A DNA stretch of 64,000 bases from Streptomyces sp. Ru71 (lineage in GTDB: Bacteria; Actinomycetota; Actinomycetes; Streptomycetales; Streptomycetaceae), in NCBI RefSeq assembly GCF_002920535.1, contig NZ_PQSS01000002.1, positions 207,135 through 271,134 of the forward strand. The letters are read 5' to 3'. The notes under the pieces were generated by a model. The model made no database searches, was not told the origin of the DNA, and saw only the letters and a list, made by a program, of their open reading frames with translations. The position numbers were made by a program, and so were the translations under genes. Shown one piece after another: positions 38,101-45,564 of this stretch. Numbering within the stretch: the stretch's first letter is position 1; each line of letters opens with the position of its first letter.

Positions 38101-38683
38101 GCACGACCTGGACACGTTCGTGAGCGCCCTCAGCGAGCGGGAGCCGTCGGACGCGCCGCTGTTCTTTCTCAGCTACGCGCATTCGGGATCCGACGACATG
38201 GTGCGCCGCTTCTTGCGGGATCTGAACGAGCGGGTGCGGAGGCTGGCACCCGGTTCGGCCCCCGGCGTCGCGCTGGAGGGGATGGCCCACGGAGCCTCGT
38301 GGGAGACGGAGCTGAGACGACGGCTCGCCAGCGCGCGGGTACTCGTTCCGCTCTTCTCCTCGCGCTACTTCCGCAGCGAGTGGTGCGGCAGGGAGTGGGA
38401 CGCCTTCGAACGCCGGTCGACCGGTCCGTTCCTGGCCGTCGTCCCGGTGCTGTGGGAGCCCCCCGACCGGATGCCGGCCCGCATGCGGGACCACCGGCTG
38501 CTGCCCGGGCCCACGAGCGAGGGGCTCCGCACCCTGATGCGGACCGACCCCGAGGAGTACGGACGGGCGCTGGACGAGATCGCCGAGCACGTTCTCGCCG
38601 TGGCACATCAGACGAGCCTGGTCCCCTGCGATCCCGCGCTGCTGGACGACCTCCGCAACGCCTTCGCCGACGAGCGCCCCTAG
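35111..38683 (+). CDS. giant fusion: vWA-like (SAV_2336-type), P-loop NTPase, protease-like and TIR domains
   Basis: A 1190-residue cytosolic protein. Residues about 165-390 form a vWA-like domain with a degenerate MIDAS (LVDTGTTMT from Asp175; VLVLTDGVG). Residues about 610-860 hold an NB-ARC/STAND-like NTPase: Walker A GPPGSGKT (646-653), Walker B WLLIYDGV (720-727). Residues about 865-1005 resemble a trypsin-like fold (SLVWLTVGDQVVGTGVAVRR, LVLTTESST) without the catalytic His. Residues about 1016-1160 are TIR (LFFLSYAHSGSDD; SEWCGREW with candidate catalytic Glu1095). Last gene of the operon; its stop overlaps the convergent DUF397 stop. Confidence 0.8.
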   Translation: MSEGTGDGILREELARLLDAGGAPDAGDALDVLWIARLSGLDPLDWSLLGDAAASPAGPRPDIPPPPPATPDPHPGRDDAPRTPSTQLHLPGAAGGTGHHRPGRGHTVRVAQPAALPEPLRLTRALRPLRQTVPSVRARTLDVAATAAASAETELLLPVLRPAAERRFGVDLLVDTGTTMTVWHRLARELHGLLARHGAFAHVRAWALGTDGPEPTLAPFRRGTSRPAAPTRRWRQTLADPTNRRVVLVLTDGVGPAWYGTELAETLADWSRRRPVAVLQVLPSRLWHRTALRPAPVRARSTETTRATLEYRSSGPLPGVPRGSAGAEARAAIRWLPVLELSADWIAPWSRLVSGRTTDWTPLSAAPLTVVDRPAPPAATDEPAAPAVLVERFEEGYSPDAYRLLRLLAAAPLSLPVMRLVQRTMLPSSTPMHLAEVFLSGLLVRRTPPRPGEDPEEVVYDFRDGVRGALLDRLTRTESLRVLGEVVDGVSDRVTATLGGVNDFAALAAVAGTGVGADGRELPAESLAFAEVAVEVIGGIGGDHDKVAAKLGLGGAPARGVPGPEGRRERQRGTGLFSRFRRRRRQDEEERGALTEDGGRVVDSRIPPPPPVQLSRTEAITVVQRLLDEALSDRWRDNTATCVIEGPPGSGKTVMAADVARRLRGAFGTVRWIDAHSRRSLLEGLGALAEDLGLGRGRKGDLSSLPLDRLFDYLCDHPDWLLIYDGVTQDTYLPDPYHPDGPPLVWLPPDYGSLLVTVADGTHWVDDEATTVRIDGFSRADAALYLYRSLAARRGTLWNDEQQLRVLVDAVGTMPRDLADAVSRIEGQSVDVGSYTFALMAKRTRLDRITPSLVWLTVGDQVVGTGVAVRRNLVLTTESSTGSGPLQVRSAGLGRGVRGTLGRHSNGLLALQVAEAVLQPADISPPEDSPVVAVWHTSGEARIAPELVLYPAGEGGTPPPGPAALVDAEGRLHSLVGVGGEGRTEHVITPDLVDAMVHDLDTFVSALSEREPSDAPLFFLSYAHSGSDDMVRRFLRDLNERVRRLAPGSAPGVALEGMAHGASWETELRRRLASARVLVPLFSSRYFRSEWCGREWDAFERRSTGPFLAVVPVLWEPPDRMPARMRDHRLLPGPTSEGLRTLMRTDPEEYGRALDEIAEHVLAVAHQTSLVPCDPALLDDLRNAFADERP

Positions 38684-38949
38684 CGCAGCGAGGCGACGAA
38701 CGCCGACCAGGCCGACGCGGAGAACACGAGCGCCGGGCCGGTGGGAGCCTTGCTGTCGCGGACGGGGACGTGGGTGGGGCGGGCGTTGTCGTCCACCTCA
38801 AGGCAGTTGCCGCTGCTGCCGCCGCTGTACGACGACTTTCGCCAGGCGGTGACTTCGAGGCAGTCGCCGCTGCTGCCGCCGCTGTAGCTGGACTTGCGCC
38901 AGCCGGTCAGGACGGAGGCGTCAGGAATCCTGTACTCGCTGTGCTTCAT
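38680..38949 (-). CDS. DUF397 protein with internally duplicated motif
   Basis: An 89-residue protein. DUF397 normally has one WRKSSYSGGSSG-C-EV block; here the block occurs twice with a 19-residue (57-base) period, then VPVRDSKAPTGPALVFSASAW and FV. Its start lies 29 bases inside the end of the XRE gene. DUF397 proteins pair with DUF5753 XRE regulators in Streptomyces (for example BldB/WhiJ-type systems). The TAG is complementary to the TAG of the convergent fusion gene (38681-38683). Confidence 0.88.
   Translation of the reverse strand: MKHSEYRIPDASVLTGWRKSSYSGGSSGDCLEVTAWRKSSYSGGSSGNCLEVDDNARPTHVPVRDSKAPTGPALVFSASAWSAFVASLR
38802..38915. repeat. two copies of a 57-bp unit inside the DUF397 gene
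   Basis: GGCAGTTGCCGCTGCTGCCG at 38802 recurs as GGCAGTCGCCGCTGCTGCCG at 38859, an offset of exactly 57 bases. The copies differ at a few positions. This is an in-frame tandem duplication. Confidence 0.85.
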
Positions 38950-39760
38950 GCTCGTAATCCTCCGCGACCTGCCTGAGCAGTGCCAGGGACTTGCGGTGCG
39001 ACAAGGCATCGCCCAGAGCATGATCGTAGGCCACCTGGCACTCGTGGACGACGGACGGAAGTTCCCAGATTCGGCCGGACTTGAGGCCCTCTGTGTAGGC
39101 GATCGGCGGCATGTCCTCGAACCGCATGAGCGAAACGAAGCCCTCCAGAAGGGCGTGGTACCCCACAGAGAACGGGAGCACGTGCACGCGAATGCGGTTG
39201 CTGTCGCCCAGCTCGGCGATGTGACGGAGCTGCTCGCACATCACGCGCGGGCCGCCGATCTTCCGTCGCAGCACGGCCTCGTCCAGCAGTATCCAGACCC
39301 TGGGCGAGTGGAAGTTGCCGAGGATGCGGGCGCGTTCAAGGCGTGTGACGAGCAGCTCGTCACGTTCGTCGGGGCTCTTGGGTACGGCGCCTGAACTGAG
39401 CACCTCGCGCGCGTAGTCCGGCGTCTGGAGGATGCCGGGCACCAGCTTCGGGGCGTACTCCCGGATTTCGACGGCCTGGCCCTCGAACTCCAGCGCCTCC
39501 GCGAAGTGCTCCGCGACCTTCCTGCCGTCCAGCGTCGGCAGGAACCGCTCGAAGAACCCGTCCGTCCCCAGCACCTGGTCCAGCCGCCGCGCGTCCTCCA
39601 CGTCGGGCCGGCGGCGCCCCGCCTCGATGTGGGCGATGTGGGTGCGGGACATCACCGCACGCTGACTCAGCTCCTCCTGCGTGAGCCCCGCCGCCTCCCG
39701 CCTGCGCCGCAGCTCCTGGCCGTACTGGAGCCGGGTGAGCGGGTTGTCCTCGATGGCCAT
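38921..39760 (-). CDS. XRE-family regulator with DUF5753 domain
   Basis: A 279-residue regulator. Helix-turn-helix at residues about 10-70 (YGQELRRRREAAGLTQEELS, then SRTHIAHIEAGRRRPD). The DUF5753 domain follows (about 95-270), with the usual YAPKLVPGILQTPDYAREVL, RRKIGGPRVMCEQLRHI, and IAYTEG. ATG at 39760 preferred; TTG at 39769 also has the GGGGGAG site upstream. Overlaps the DUF397 gene, forming the usual Streptomyces regulatory pair. Its target is unknown; the conflict operon ends right beside it. Confidence 0.9.
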   Translation of the reverse strand: MAIEDNPLTRLQYGQELRRRREAAGLTQEELSQRAVMSRTHIAHIEAGRRRPDVEDARRLDQVLGTDGFFERFLPTLDGRKVAEHFAEALEFEGQAVEIREYAPKLVPGILQTPDYAREVLSSGAVPKSPDERDELLVTRLERARILGNFHSPRVWILLDEAVLRRKIGGPRVMCEQLRHIAELGDSNRIRVHVLPFSVGYHALLEGFVSLMRFEDMPPIAYTEGLKSGRIWELPSVVHECQVAYDHALGDALSHRKSLALLRQVAEDYEHEAQRVQDS

Positions 39761-39874
39761 GCCGCGCAACTCCCCCTCGTGCGAACCTCTTTGTCACGCT
39801 CGGTCACCTTCCGAGGTTACCCACGGCGACGTCACTGTGTGCAGGGATCGGCACGGAAAGTGAAGGGCGGACGG

Positions 39875-40066
39875 GTGAGCGAGCAGGCGGACGACAAGGA
39901 AGAGGGCTTCATCGCCCCGTACATCACCCTGCGTGTCTCCAGGGACGGTGGCCGCACCTGGGGACCGAGGGTGACGTACCAGCCGTCGCGGGACGAGATC
40001 CCGTACGACGTGGTGGGCCGGTTCCCGCCGTGCGCGTGCCCGCGCTGCCGGACCGTCAGTCCTTGA
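39875..40066 (+). CDS. small hypothetical protein
   Basis: A 63-residue acidic protein from GTG 39875. It contains the pattern ITLRVSRDGGRTWGPRVTY and a C-terminal Cys pair (CACPRCRTV) that could bind metal. No signal peptide. It may be related to small proteins seen next to DUF397/XRE pairs. Its stop overlaps the 3' end of the convergent MFS gene by 11 bases. Function unknown. Confidence 0.65.
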   Translation: MSEQADDKEEGFIAPYITLRVSRDGGRTWGPRVTYQPSRDEIPYDVVGRFPPCACPRCRTVSP

Positions 40067-41552
40067 GGACGGGGAAGCGGCGCGGCGCGACGCACAGCAG
40101 GACGAGGAACGCCAGCGCCGCCGCGCAGGCCGCGCCGACGTAGACGGCGTGGACCGCGTCGGCGATGGCGTGCCGGGCGGCCTCCGGTGCCGTACCGGCC
40201 TCCCACGCGCGCGTGACGGAGTCGAGGTCGCTCGCGCCGCCGAGGCGGGCGGCCAGGACACCGTTGGCGATCGCGCCGAACAGGGCGGCGCCCAGGGTCT
40301 GGCCGGTCTGGCGGCAGAAGAGGACGGACGCGGTGGTGGTGCCGCGTTCGGCCCAGCCGACGGTCGACTGCACGCCGACCATGAGGGGGAGCTGGAACAG
40401 GCCGAGGGCCGCGCCGAGCGCCATCATCAGCAGGGTGGGCTGCCAGGCCGCGCCGGGGTAGGGCAGCAGCGGGAACGCCAGCAGGATCAGCGTGGCGGTG
40501 CCGATGCCGAGCATCGCGGTGTTGCGGAAGCCGATCCGCCGGTACACGTGCTGGCTGACGGCCGCGGACATCGGCCAGGTCAGGGTCCACACGGAGAGCA
40601 CGAACCCGGCGGCGACCGGGCCCAGGCCCAGCACCGACTGCGCGTAGGTGGGCAGGAAGACGGACGGGGCGACCATCAGCAGGCCGAGCCCGCCGAGGGC
40701 GAGGTTGACGGCGGCGATGGTGCGCCGCCGCCACACCCAGCCGGGCATGATGGGCTCGGCGGCGCGGCGTTCGACGAGGACGACGACCGCGGCGAGTGCG
40801 AGACCGGCCGCGAACAGGGCGACGGACGGCGGGGAGAGCCAGGGCCAGGACACGCCGCCCTGGACGAGCGCGGTCAGCAGGACGCCGCCGCAGCCGAACA
40901 CGGCGAGGGCGCCCGCCCAGTCGACACGCGCGCGTGCGGGGCGCTCGCGGTGCGGCTCGTGCAGGTGGCAGACGATCAGCCAGAGGGCGGCGGCTCCGAT
41001 GGGCACGTTGACGAGGAAGATCCACCGCCAGTCGGCGTAGGCGGCGAGGACACCGCCGAGGCCGGGGCCGGCGATGGCGGACGCCGCCCACACGGTGGAC
41101 AGCTTGGACTGGATCTTCGGGCGCTGCTGCAGCGGGTAGAGGTCGGCGGCGAGGGTCTGCACGGTGCCCTGGAGGGCGCCGCCGCCCAGGCCCTGCAGGA
41201 TGCGGAAGGCGATCAGGGAGCCCATGTTCCAGGCGAGCGCGCACAGCAGGGAGCCGAGCAGGAACAGCGCGGCGCCGGCGACGAGGACGGGCTTGCGGCC
41301 GAAGGTGTCGGACAGCTTGCCGTACACCGGGAGGGTGACGGTGACGGCGAGCAGATAGCCGGAGAACAGCCAGGAGAAGACGGAGAAGCCGCCGAGGTCG
41401 CCGACGATCTGCGGTACGGCGGTGGCGACGACGGTGGAGTCCAGCGCCGCCAGTGCCATCGCCAGCATCAGCGCGGCCACCACCGCGGCCCGCTGCCGGG
41501 TGCCGGGTGTGCGGGTGACGCCGTCACGTATCGCTGGTCTCGCTGTGTCCAC
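40056..41552 (-). CDS. MFS drug efflux transporter (DHA2/EmrB-QacA type, 14 spans)
   Basis: A 498-residue membrane protein. N-terminal motif LDSTVVATAVPQI (motif D1 of DHA2), motif A GKLSDTFGRKPVL, and motif C-like AGPGLGGVLA region are all seen, with about 14 hydrophobic helices. GTG 41552 has GAGAGGG six bases upstream and is preferred over GTG 41573. Likely exports drugs or toxic metabolites with protons. No regulator is adjacent on the same strand. Confidence 0.9.
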   Translation of the reverse strand: MDTARPAIRDGVTRTPGTRQRAAVVAALMLAMALAALDSTVVATAVPQIVGDLGGFSVFSWLFSGYLLAVTVTLPVYGKLSDTFGRKPVLVAGAALFLLGSLLCALAWNMGSLIAFRILQGLGGGALQGTVQTLAADLYPLQQRPKIQSKLSTVWAASAIAGPGLGGVLAAYADWRWIFLVNVPIGAAALWLIVCHLHEPHRERPARARVDWAGALAVFGCGGVLLTALVQGGVSWPWLSPPSVALFAAGLALAAVVVLVERRAAEPIMPGWVWRRRTIAAVNLALGGLGLLMVAPSVFLPTYAQSVLGLGPVAAGFVLSVWTLTWPMSAAVSQHVYRRIGFRNTAMLGIGTATLILLAFPLLPYPGAAWQPTLLMMALGAALGLFQLPLMVGVQSTVGWAERGTTTASVLFCRQTGQTLGAALFGAIANGVLAARLGGASDLDSVTRAWEAGTAPEAARHAIADAVHAVYVGAACAAALAFLVLLCVAPRRFPVLKD

Positions 41553-41983
41553 CGGTGCCCTCTCGCCGTGCACGCGTTTTGCGTGCCCCTTGCAGCTATC
41601 TGCTCGGGACAGCTTCGCACTTGTGCCTGACGCTGCGGGAGGGTGCAGCCTGGGTGGGCCCGAGGGTGGAGAGCGACCCCGATCGCCTCTCCACCCGGCG
41701 GTGGAGTGCCCCTAGGGGTTCCTCCGCACTACGGCCCGGGGAGGGTTCGTCCCACCGGAGGACGAGCGGGCCCGGCCGGCGTCCCTAGTCTGGCTTCACG
41801 CCGCTGGGGGGCGGCTGACCGAACCACCGGGGTGGGGTTTTCCCCCGCCCGAAGACGGGGTCTCACACCAGCGCGCGGCACCCCCGCCGCCCGCGAGACT
41901 CGACGTCGTAACCGAACGGCGCCGGACGAACGACCGACCGGGGCACCCTTTTCGATTCTGCCGACCGACATAGGAGACATACC
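41553..41983. promoter_or_regulatory. 431-base promoter region between MFS and ABC exporter genes
   Basis: No gene is seen. The right part carries TAGGAGACATACC just upstream of the ABC gene (ribosome site AGGAG at 41971). The middle has GC-rich inverted stretches (for example GGGGTGGGGTTTTCCCCC near 41830). No known operator or riboswitch is recognised. Confidence 0.45.
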
Positions 41984-42772
41984 GTGACTTCGGCTGTGAC
42001 CATTCCCAGGCACGGGGGCACTGGAGGGCGTACGGCCGTCGCCGCGCGGGCGCGGCAGGTCGTCAAGGCGTACGGGTCCGGGGAGACCCGGGTCGTCGCG
42101 CTCGACCACGTCGATGTGGACATCGCGCGGGGGCAGTTCACCGCGATCATGGGCCCGTCCGGGTCCGGCAAGTCCACGCTGATGCACTGCCTGGCCGGGC
42201 TCGACACCGTGACGTCCGGGCAGATCCACCTCGACGAGACCGAGATCACCGGGCTGAAGGACAAGAAGCTCACCCAACTGCGCCGGGACCGGATCGGGTT
42301 CATCTTCCAGGCGTTCAACCTGCTGCCGACGCTGAACGCCCTGGAGAACATCACGCTGCCGATGGACATCGCCGGCCGCAAGCCGGACCAGCAGTGGCTG
42401 GCGCGCGTGGTGGACACCGTGGGTCTGGCCGGGCGGCTCAAGCACCGGCCCAACCAGCTCTCCGGTGGTCAGCAGCAGCGGGTCGCCGTGGCGCGGGCGC
42501 TGGCGGCCCGACCGGAGATCATCTTCGGTGACGAGCCGACCGGCAACCTCGACTCGCGTGCGGGTGCGGAGGTGCTGGGCTTCCTGCGCCGGTCGGTGAC
42601 CGAGCTGGGGCAGACCATCGTCATGGTCACCCACGACCCGGTCGCCGCCTCGTACGCGGACCGGGTGCTGTACCTCGCCGACGGCCGCATCGTCGACGAG
42701 ATGCACCAGCCGACGGCCGATCAGGTCCTGGACCGGATGAAGGACTTCGACGCCCGGGGGCGCACGTCATGA
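41984..42772 (+). CDS. ABC transporter ATPase, LolD/MacB type
   Basis: A 262-residue nucleotide-binding subunit. Walker A GPSGSGKST (about 56-64), Q-loop FQAFNLLP, signature LSGGQQQRVAVARALA, Walker B IIFGDEPTGNLDS, and H-loop VMVTHD are all intact. The LolD/MacB hallmark EPTGNLDS fits export of lipids, peptides or drugs, or mechanotransmission. GTG start; overlaps the permease gene (ATGA). Confidence 0.95.
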   Translation: MTSAVTIPRHGGTGGRTAVAARARQVVKAYGSGETRVVALDHVDVDIARGQFTAIMGPSGSGKSTLMHCLAGLDTVTSGQIHLDETEITGLKDKKLTQLRRDRIGFIFQAFNLLPTLNALENITLPMDIAGRKPDQQWLARVVDTVGLAGRLKHRPNQLSGGQQQRVAVARALAARPEIIFGDEPTGNLDSRAGAEVLGFLRRSVTELGQTIVMVTHDPVAASYADRVLYLADGRIVDEMHQPTADQVLDRMKDFDARGRTS

Positions 42773-45348
42773 CCGTGCTGAAGACCTCGATGCGCAACTT
42801 CTTCGCGCACAAGGGCCGGATGGCGCTGTCGGCCGTCGCCGTGCTGCTCTCGGTGGCGTTCGTGTGCGGGACGCTGGTGTTCACGGACACCATGAACACC
42901 ACCTTCGACAAGCTGTTCGCCGCCACCTCCTCGGATGTGACGGTCAGCGCCAAGGACGCCTCCGACACGGGCGAGACGACCTCCGACAACGGCAAGCCGC
43001 CGGTCATGCCGGCGTCCGTGCTGGACAAGGTCCGCCATGTGAAGGGCGTGCGGTCGGCGGAGGGCACCGTCTTCTCCACCTCGGTGACCGTCGTCGACGC
43101 CGACAAGGACAACCTGTCGCCGTCGTCCGGCGCCCCGACCATCGTCGGCAGCTGGAACGGCAACGACGCCCGCACCATGAAGATCACCGAGGGCGCGGCG
43201 CCCAAGGGGCCCGGCCAGGTGATGGTCGACGAGGACACCGCCGACAAGCACCACATCGAGCTCGGTGACTCGATCGGCGTGATCAGCGCCATCGGCACGC
43301 ACACCGCGAAGGTGTCCGGCATCGCCGCCTTCCAGGTCACCAACCCCGGCGCCGCGATCTTCTACCTGGACACGAAGACCGCGCAGCAGGCGCTGGTCGG
43401 GCAGACCGGCGTGTACACCAACGTCAACGTCACCGCGGCGCCCGGGATCAGCGACGACCAGCTGAAGAAGGACGTCGTCGCCGGGCTGGGCGGCGAGTAC
43501 AAGGTGCTGACCGCCAAGGAGAGCGCCGACGCCAACCAGAAGGACGTCGAGAGCTTCCTGAGCGTCATGAAGTACGCGATGCTCGGCTTCGCCGGGATCG
43601 CCTTCCTGGTCGGCATCTTCCTGATCATCAACACCTTCTCCATGCTGGTCGCCCAGCGCACCCGGGAGATCGGCCTGATGCGCGCCATCGGCTCCTCCCG
43701 CAAGCAGGTCAACCGCTCGGTGCTGATCGAGGCGCTGATGCTGGGCGTCGTCGGCTCGTTGCTCGGCGCGGTGGCGGGCGTGGGCATCGCCGTCGGGCTG
43801 ATGAAGCTCATGGGCCAGATGGGCATGCACCTGTCCACCGACGACCTCACGGTCGCCTGGACCACCCCCGTGGCCGGGTTGGTGCTGGGCGTCGTGGTGA
43901 CGGTCCTGGCGGCCTACCTCCCGGCCCGGCGCGCGGGAAAGATCTCCCCGATGGCCGCGCTGCGCGACGCGGGCACCCCGGCCGACGGGAAGGCCGGCTG
44001 GGTGCGCGGTGCGCTGGGTCTGGCGCTGACGGGGGCCGGCGGGGCGAGCCTGTACCTCGCGGCGCAGGCGGACAAGGCGAGCCAGGGCTCGCTGTGGCTG
44101 GGCCTCGGTGTGGTGCTGAGCCTGATCGGGTTCGTGGTCGTCGGCCCGCTGCTCGCCGGTGGCGTGGTCCGCGTCCTGGGCGCCGTACTGCTGCGCGTCT
44201 TCGGGCCGGTCGGACGGATGGCCGAGCGCAACGCGCTGCGCAACCCGCGGCGCACCGGCGCGACGGGCGCCGCGCTGATGATCGGGCTCGCGCTGGTCGC
44301 GTGCCTGTCGGTGGTCGGCTCCTCGATGGTCGCCTCCGCCACGGACGAGCTGGACAAGTCCGTCGGCACCGACTTCATCGTGCAGTCCGACAGCGGGCAG
44401 CTGATCACTCCGCAGGCGGTGAAGGCGGCGAAGGCCGTGCCGGGTCTTGAGCGGGTCACCGAGTACAAAGTCCTCGACGCCACGCTGACCACCCCCGACG
44501 GGCGCACCACGAAGAAGGAGACCATCAACGCGGCCGACCCGACCTATGCGCAGGACGTGCGCACCAAGACGGTCGCCGGCCGCCTGGAGGACGCCTACCG
44601 GCCCGACTCGATGTCCGTCTTCGAGGGCTTCGCCAAGGACCACGGCATCAAGCTCGGCTCCACGGTCGCCGTCGACTTCAAGGACGGTTCGACGGCCCGG
44701 CTCACGGTCCGCGCGATCACCAGCGACGACGTGGTGATCGACAAGGGCGCGATGTACGCCTCGGTCGCGACGGTGGCCAAGTACGTGCCGGCCGAGAAGA
44801 TGCCGCTGGACATGCTGCTCTTCGCCTCCGCCAGGGACGGGCAGCAGGAGGCCGCGTACACGTCGCTGAAGTCGGCGCTGCACGACTACCCGCAGTACAC
44901 GGTGCGCGACCAGACCGACTACAAGCAGGCGATGAAGGACCAGATCGGCCAGCTGCTGAACATGATCTACGGGCTGCTGGGGCTGGCGATCATCGTCGCG
45001 GTCCTGGGCGTGGTGAACACCCTCGCCCTGTCGGTGGTCGAGCGGACCCGGGAGATCGGCCTGATGCGGGCCATCGGCCTCTCGCGCCGCCAGCTGCGGC
45101 GGATGATCCGCATGGAGTCGGTGGTGATCGCCCTGTTCGGCGCCCTGCTGGGCCTCGGGCTCGGCATGGGCTGGGGCGCCACCGCCCAGAAGCTGCTCGC
45201 CCTGGAGGGCCTGAAGGTTCTGGAGATCCCCTGGCCGACGATCACCGCGGTCTTCGTCGGCTCGGCCTTCGTGGGCCTGTTCGCCGCCCTGGTCCCGGCC
45301 TTCCGGGCGGGCCGGATGAACGTCCTGAACGCCATCGCGACGGACTAG
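42769..45348 (+). CDS. ABC transporter permease, FtsX/MacB-like, duplicated
   Basis: An 859-residue permease. N-terminal TM helix, a large extracytoplasmic domain, then two FtsX domains: the first near 265-400 (VAQRTREIGLMRAIGSSRKQ), the second near 740-855 (VVERTREIGLMRAIGLSRRQ), with a second extracellular region between them. Partner of the ATPase upstream. A perfect hairpin follows the stop. Substrate unknown. Confidence 0.93.
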   Translation: MTVLKTSMRNFFAHKGRMALSAVAVLLSVAFVCGTLVFTDTMNTTFDKLFAATSSDVTVSAKDASDTGETTSDNGKPPVMPASVLDKVRHVKGVRSAEGTVFSTSVTVVDADKDNLSPSSGAPTIVGSWNGNDARTMKITEGAAPKGPGQVMVDEDTADKHHIELGDSIGVISAIGTHTAKVSGIAAFQVTNPGAAIFYLDTKTAQQALVGQTGVYTNVNVTAAPGISDDQLKKDVVAGLGGEYKVLTAKESADANQKDVESFLSVMKYAMLGFAGIAFLVGIFLIINTFSMLVAQRTREIGLMRAIGSSRKQVNRSVLIEALMLGVVGSLLGAVAGVGIAVGLMKLMGQMGMHLSTDDLTVAWTTPVAGLVLGVVVTVLAAYLPARRAGKISPMAALRDAGTPADGKAGWVRGALGLALTGAGGASLYLAAQADKASQGSLWLGLGVVLSLIGFVVVGPLLAGGVVRVLGAVLLRVFGPVGRMAERNALRNPRRTGATGAALMIGLALVACLSVVGSSMVASATDELDKSVGTDFIVQSDSGQLITPQAVKAAKAVPGLERVTEYKVLDATLTTPDGRTTKKETINAADPTYAQDVRTKTVAGRLEDAYRPDSMSVFEGFAKDHGIKLGSTVAVDFKDGSTARLTVRAITSDDVVIDKGAMYASVATVAKYVPAEKMPLDMLLFASARDGQQEAAYTSLKSALHDYPQYTVRDQTDYKQAMKDQIGQLLNMIYGLLGLAIIVAVLGVVNTLALSVVERTREIGLMRAIGLSRRQLRRMIRMESVVIALFGALLGLGLGMGWGATAQKLLALEGLKVLEIPWPTITAVFVGSAFVGLFAALVPAFRAGRMNVLNAIATD

Positions 45349-45370
45349 CCGCGCAGGCCGGGCGGGAGCA

Positions 45371-45411
45371 GGGACGCGCCACCGTGGACGGGGGTCTCGG
45401 TGGCGCGTCCC
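45371..45411 (+). terminator. terminator after the ABC exporter operon
   Basis: Perfect 14-base stem (45371-45384 with 45398-45411), 13-base loop, then CTTGT. Confidence 0.88.
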
Positions 45412-45564
45412 CTTGTGCCCGGCCGGGACGGGGCGGGCGGGTGCGGAGGCCCACGGTTGTCCACAGGCCCGACGGCGGCCTCCGCACCGACGTACGCTGG
45501 ACACCCCCGGCTCCACACCGCCGGGGGCTCGTGTTGCCCAGCCCCAGGATGGAACCCGCCCTCC

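Noticed and set aside
31490..39760. Conflict operon plus XRE/DUF397 as a prophage or integrated element
   Set aside because: No integrase, attachment repeats, tRNA boundary or phage structural genes, and codon use resembles the flanks. Acquisition by transfer remains possible but is not shown.
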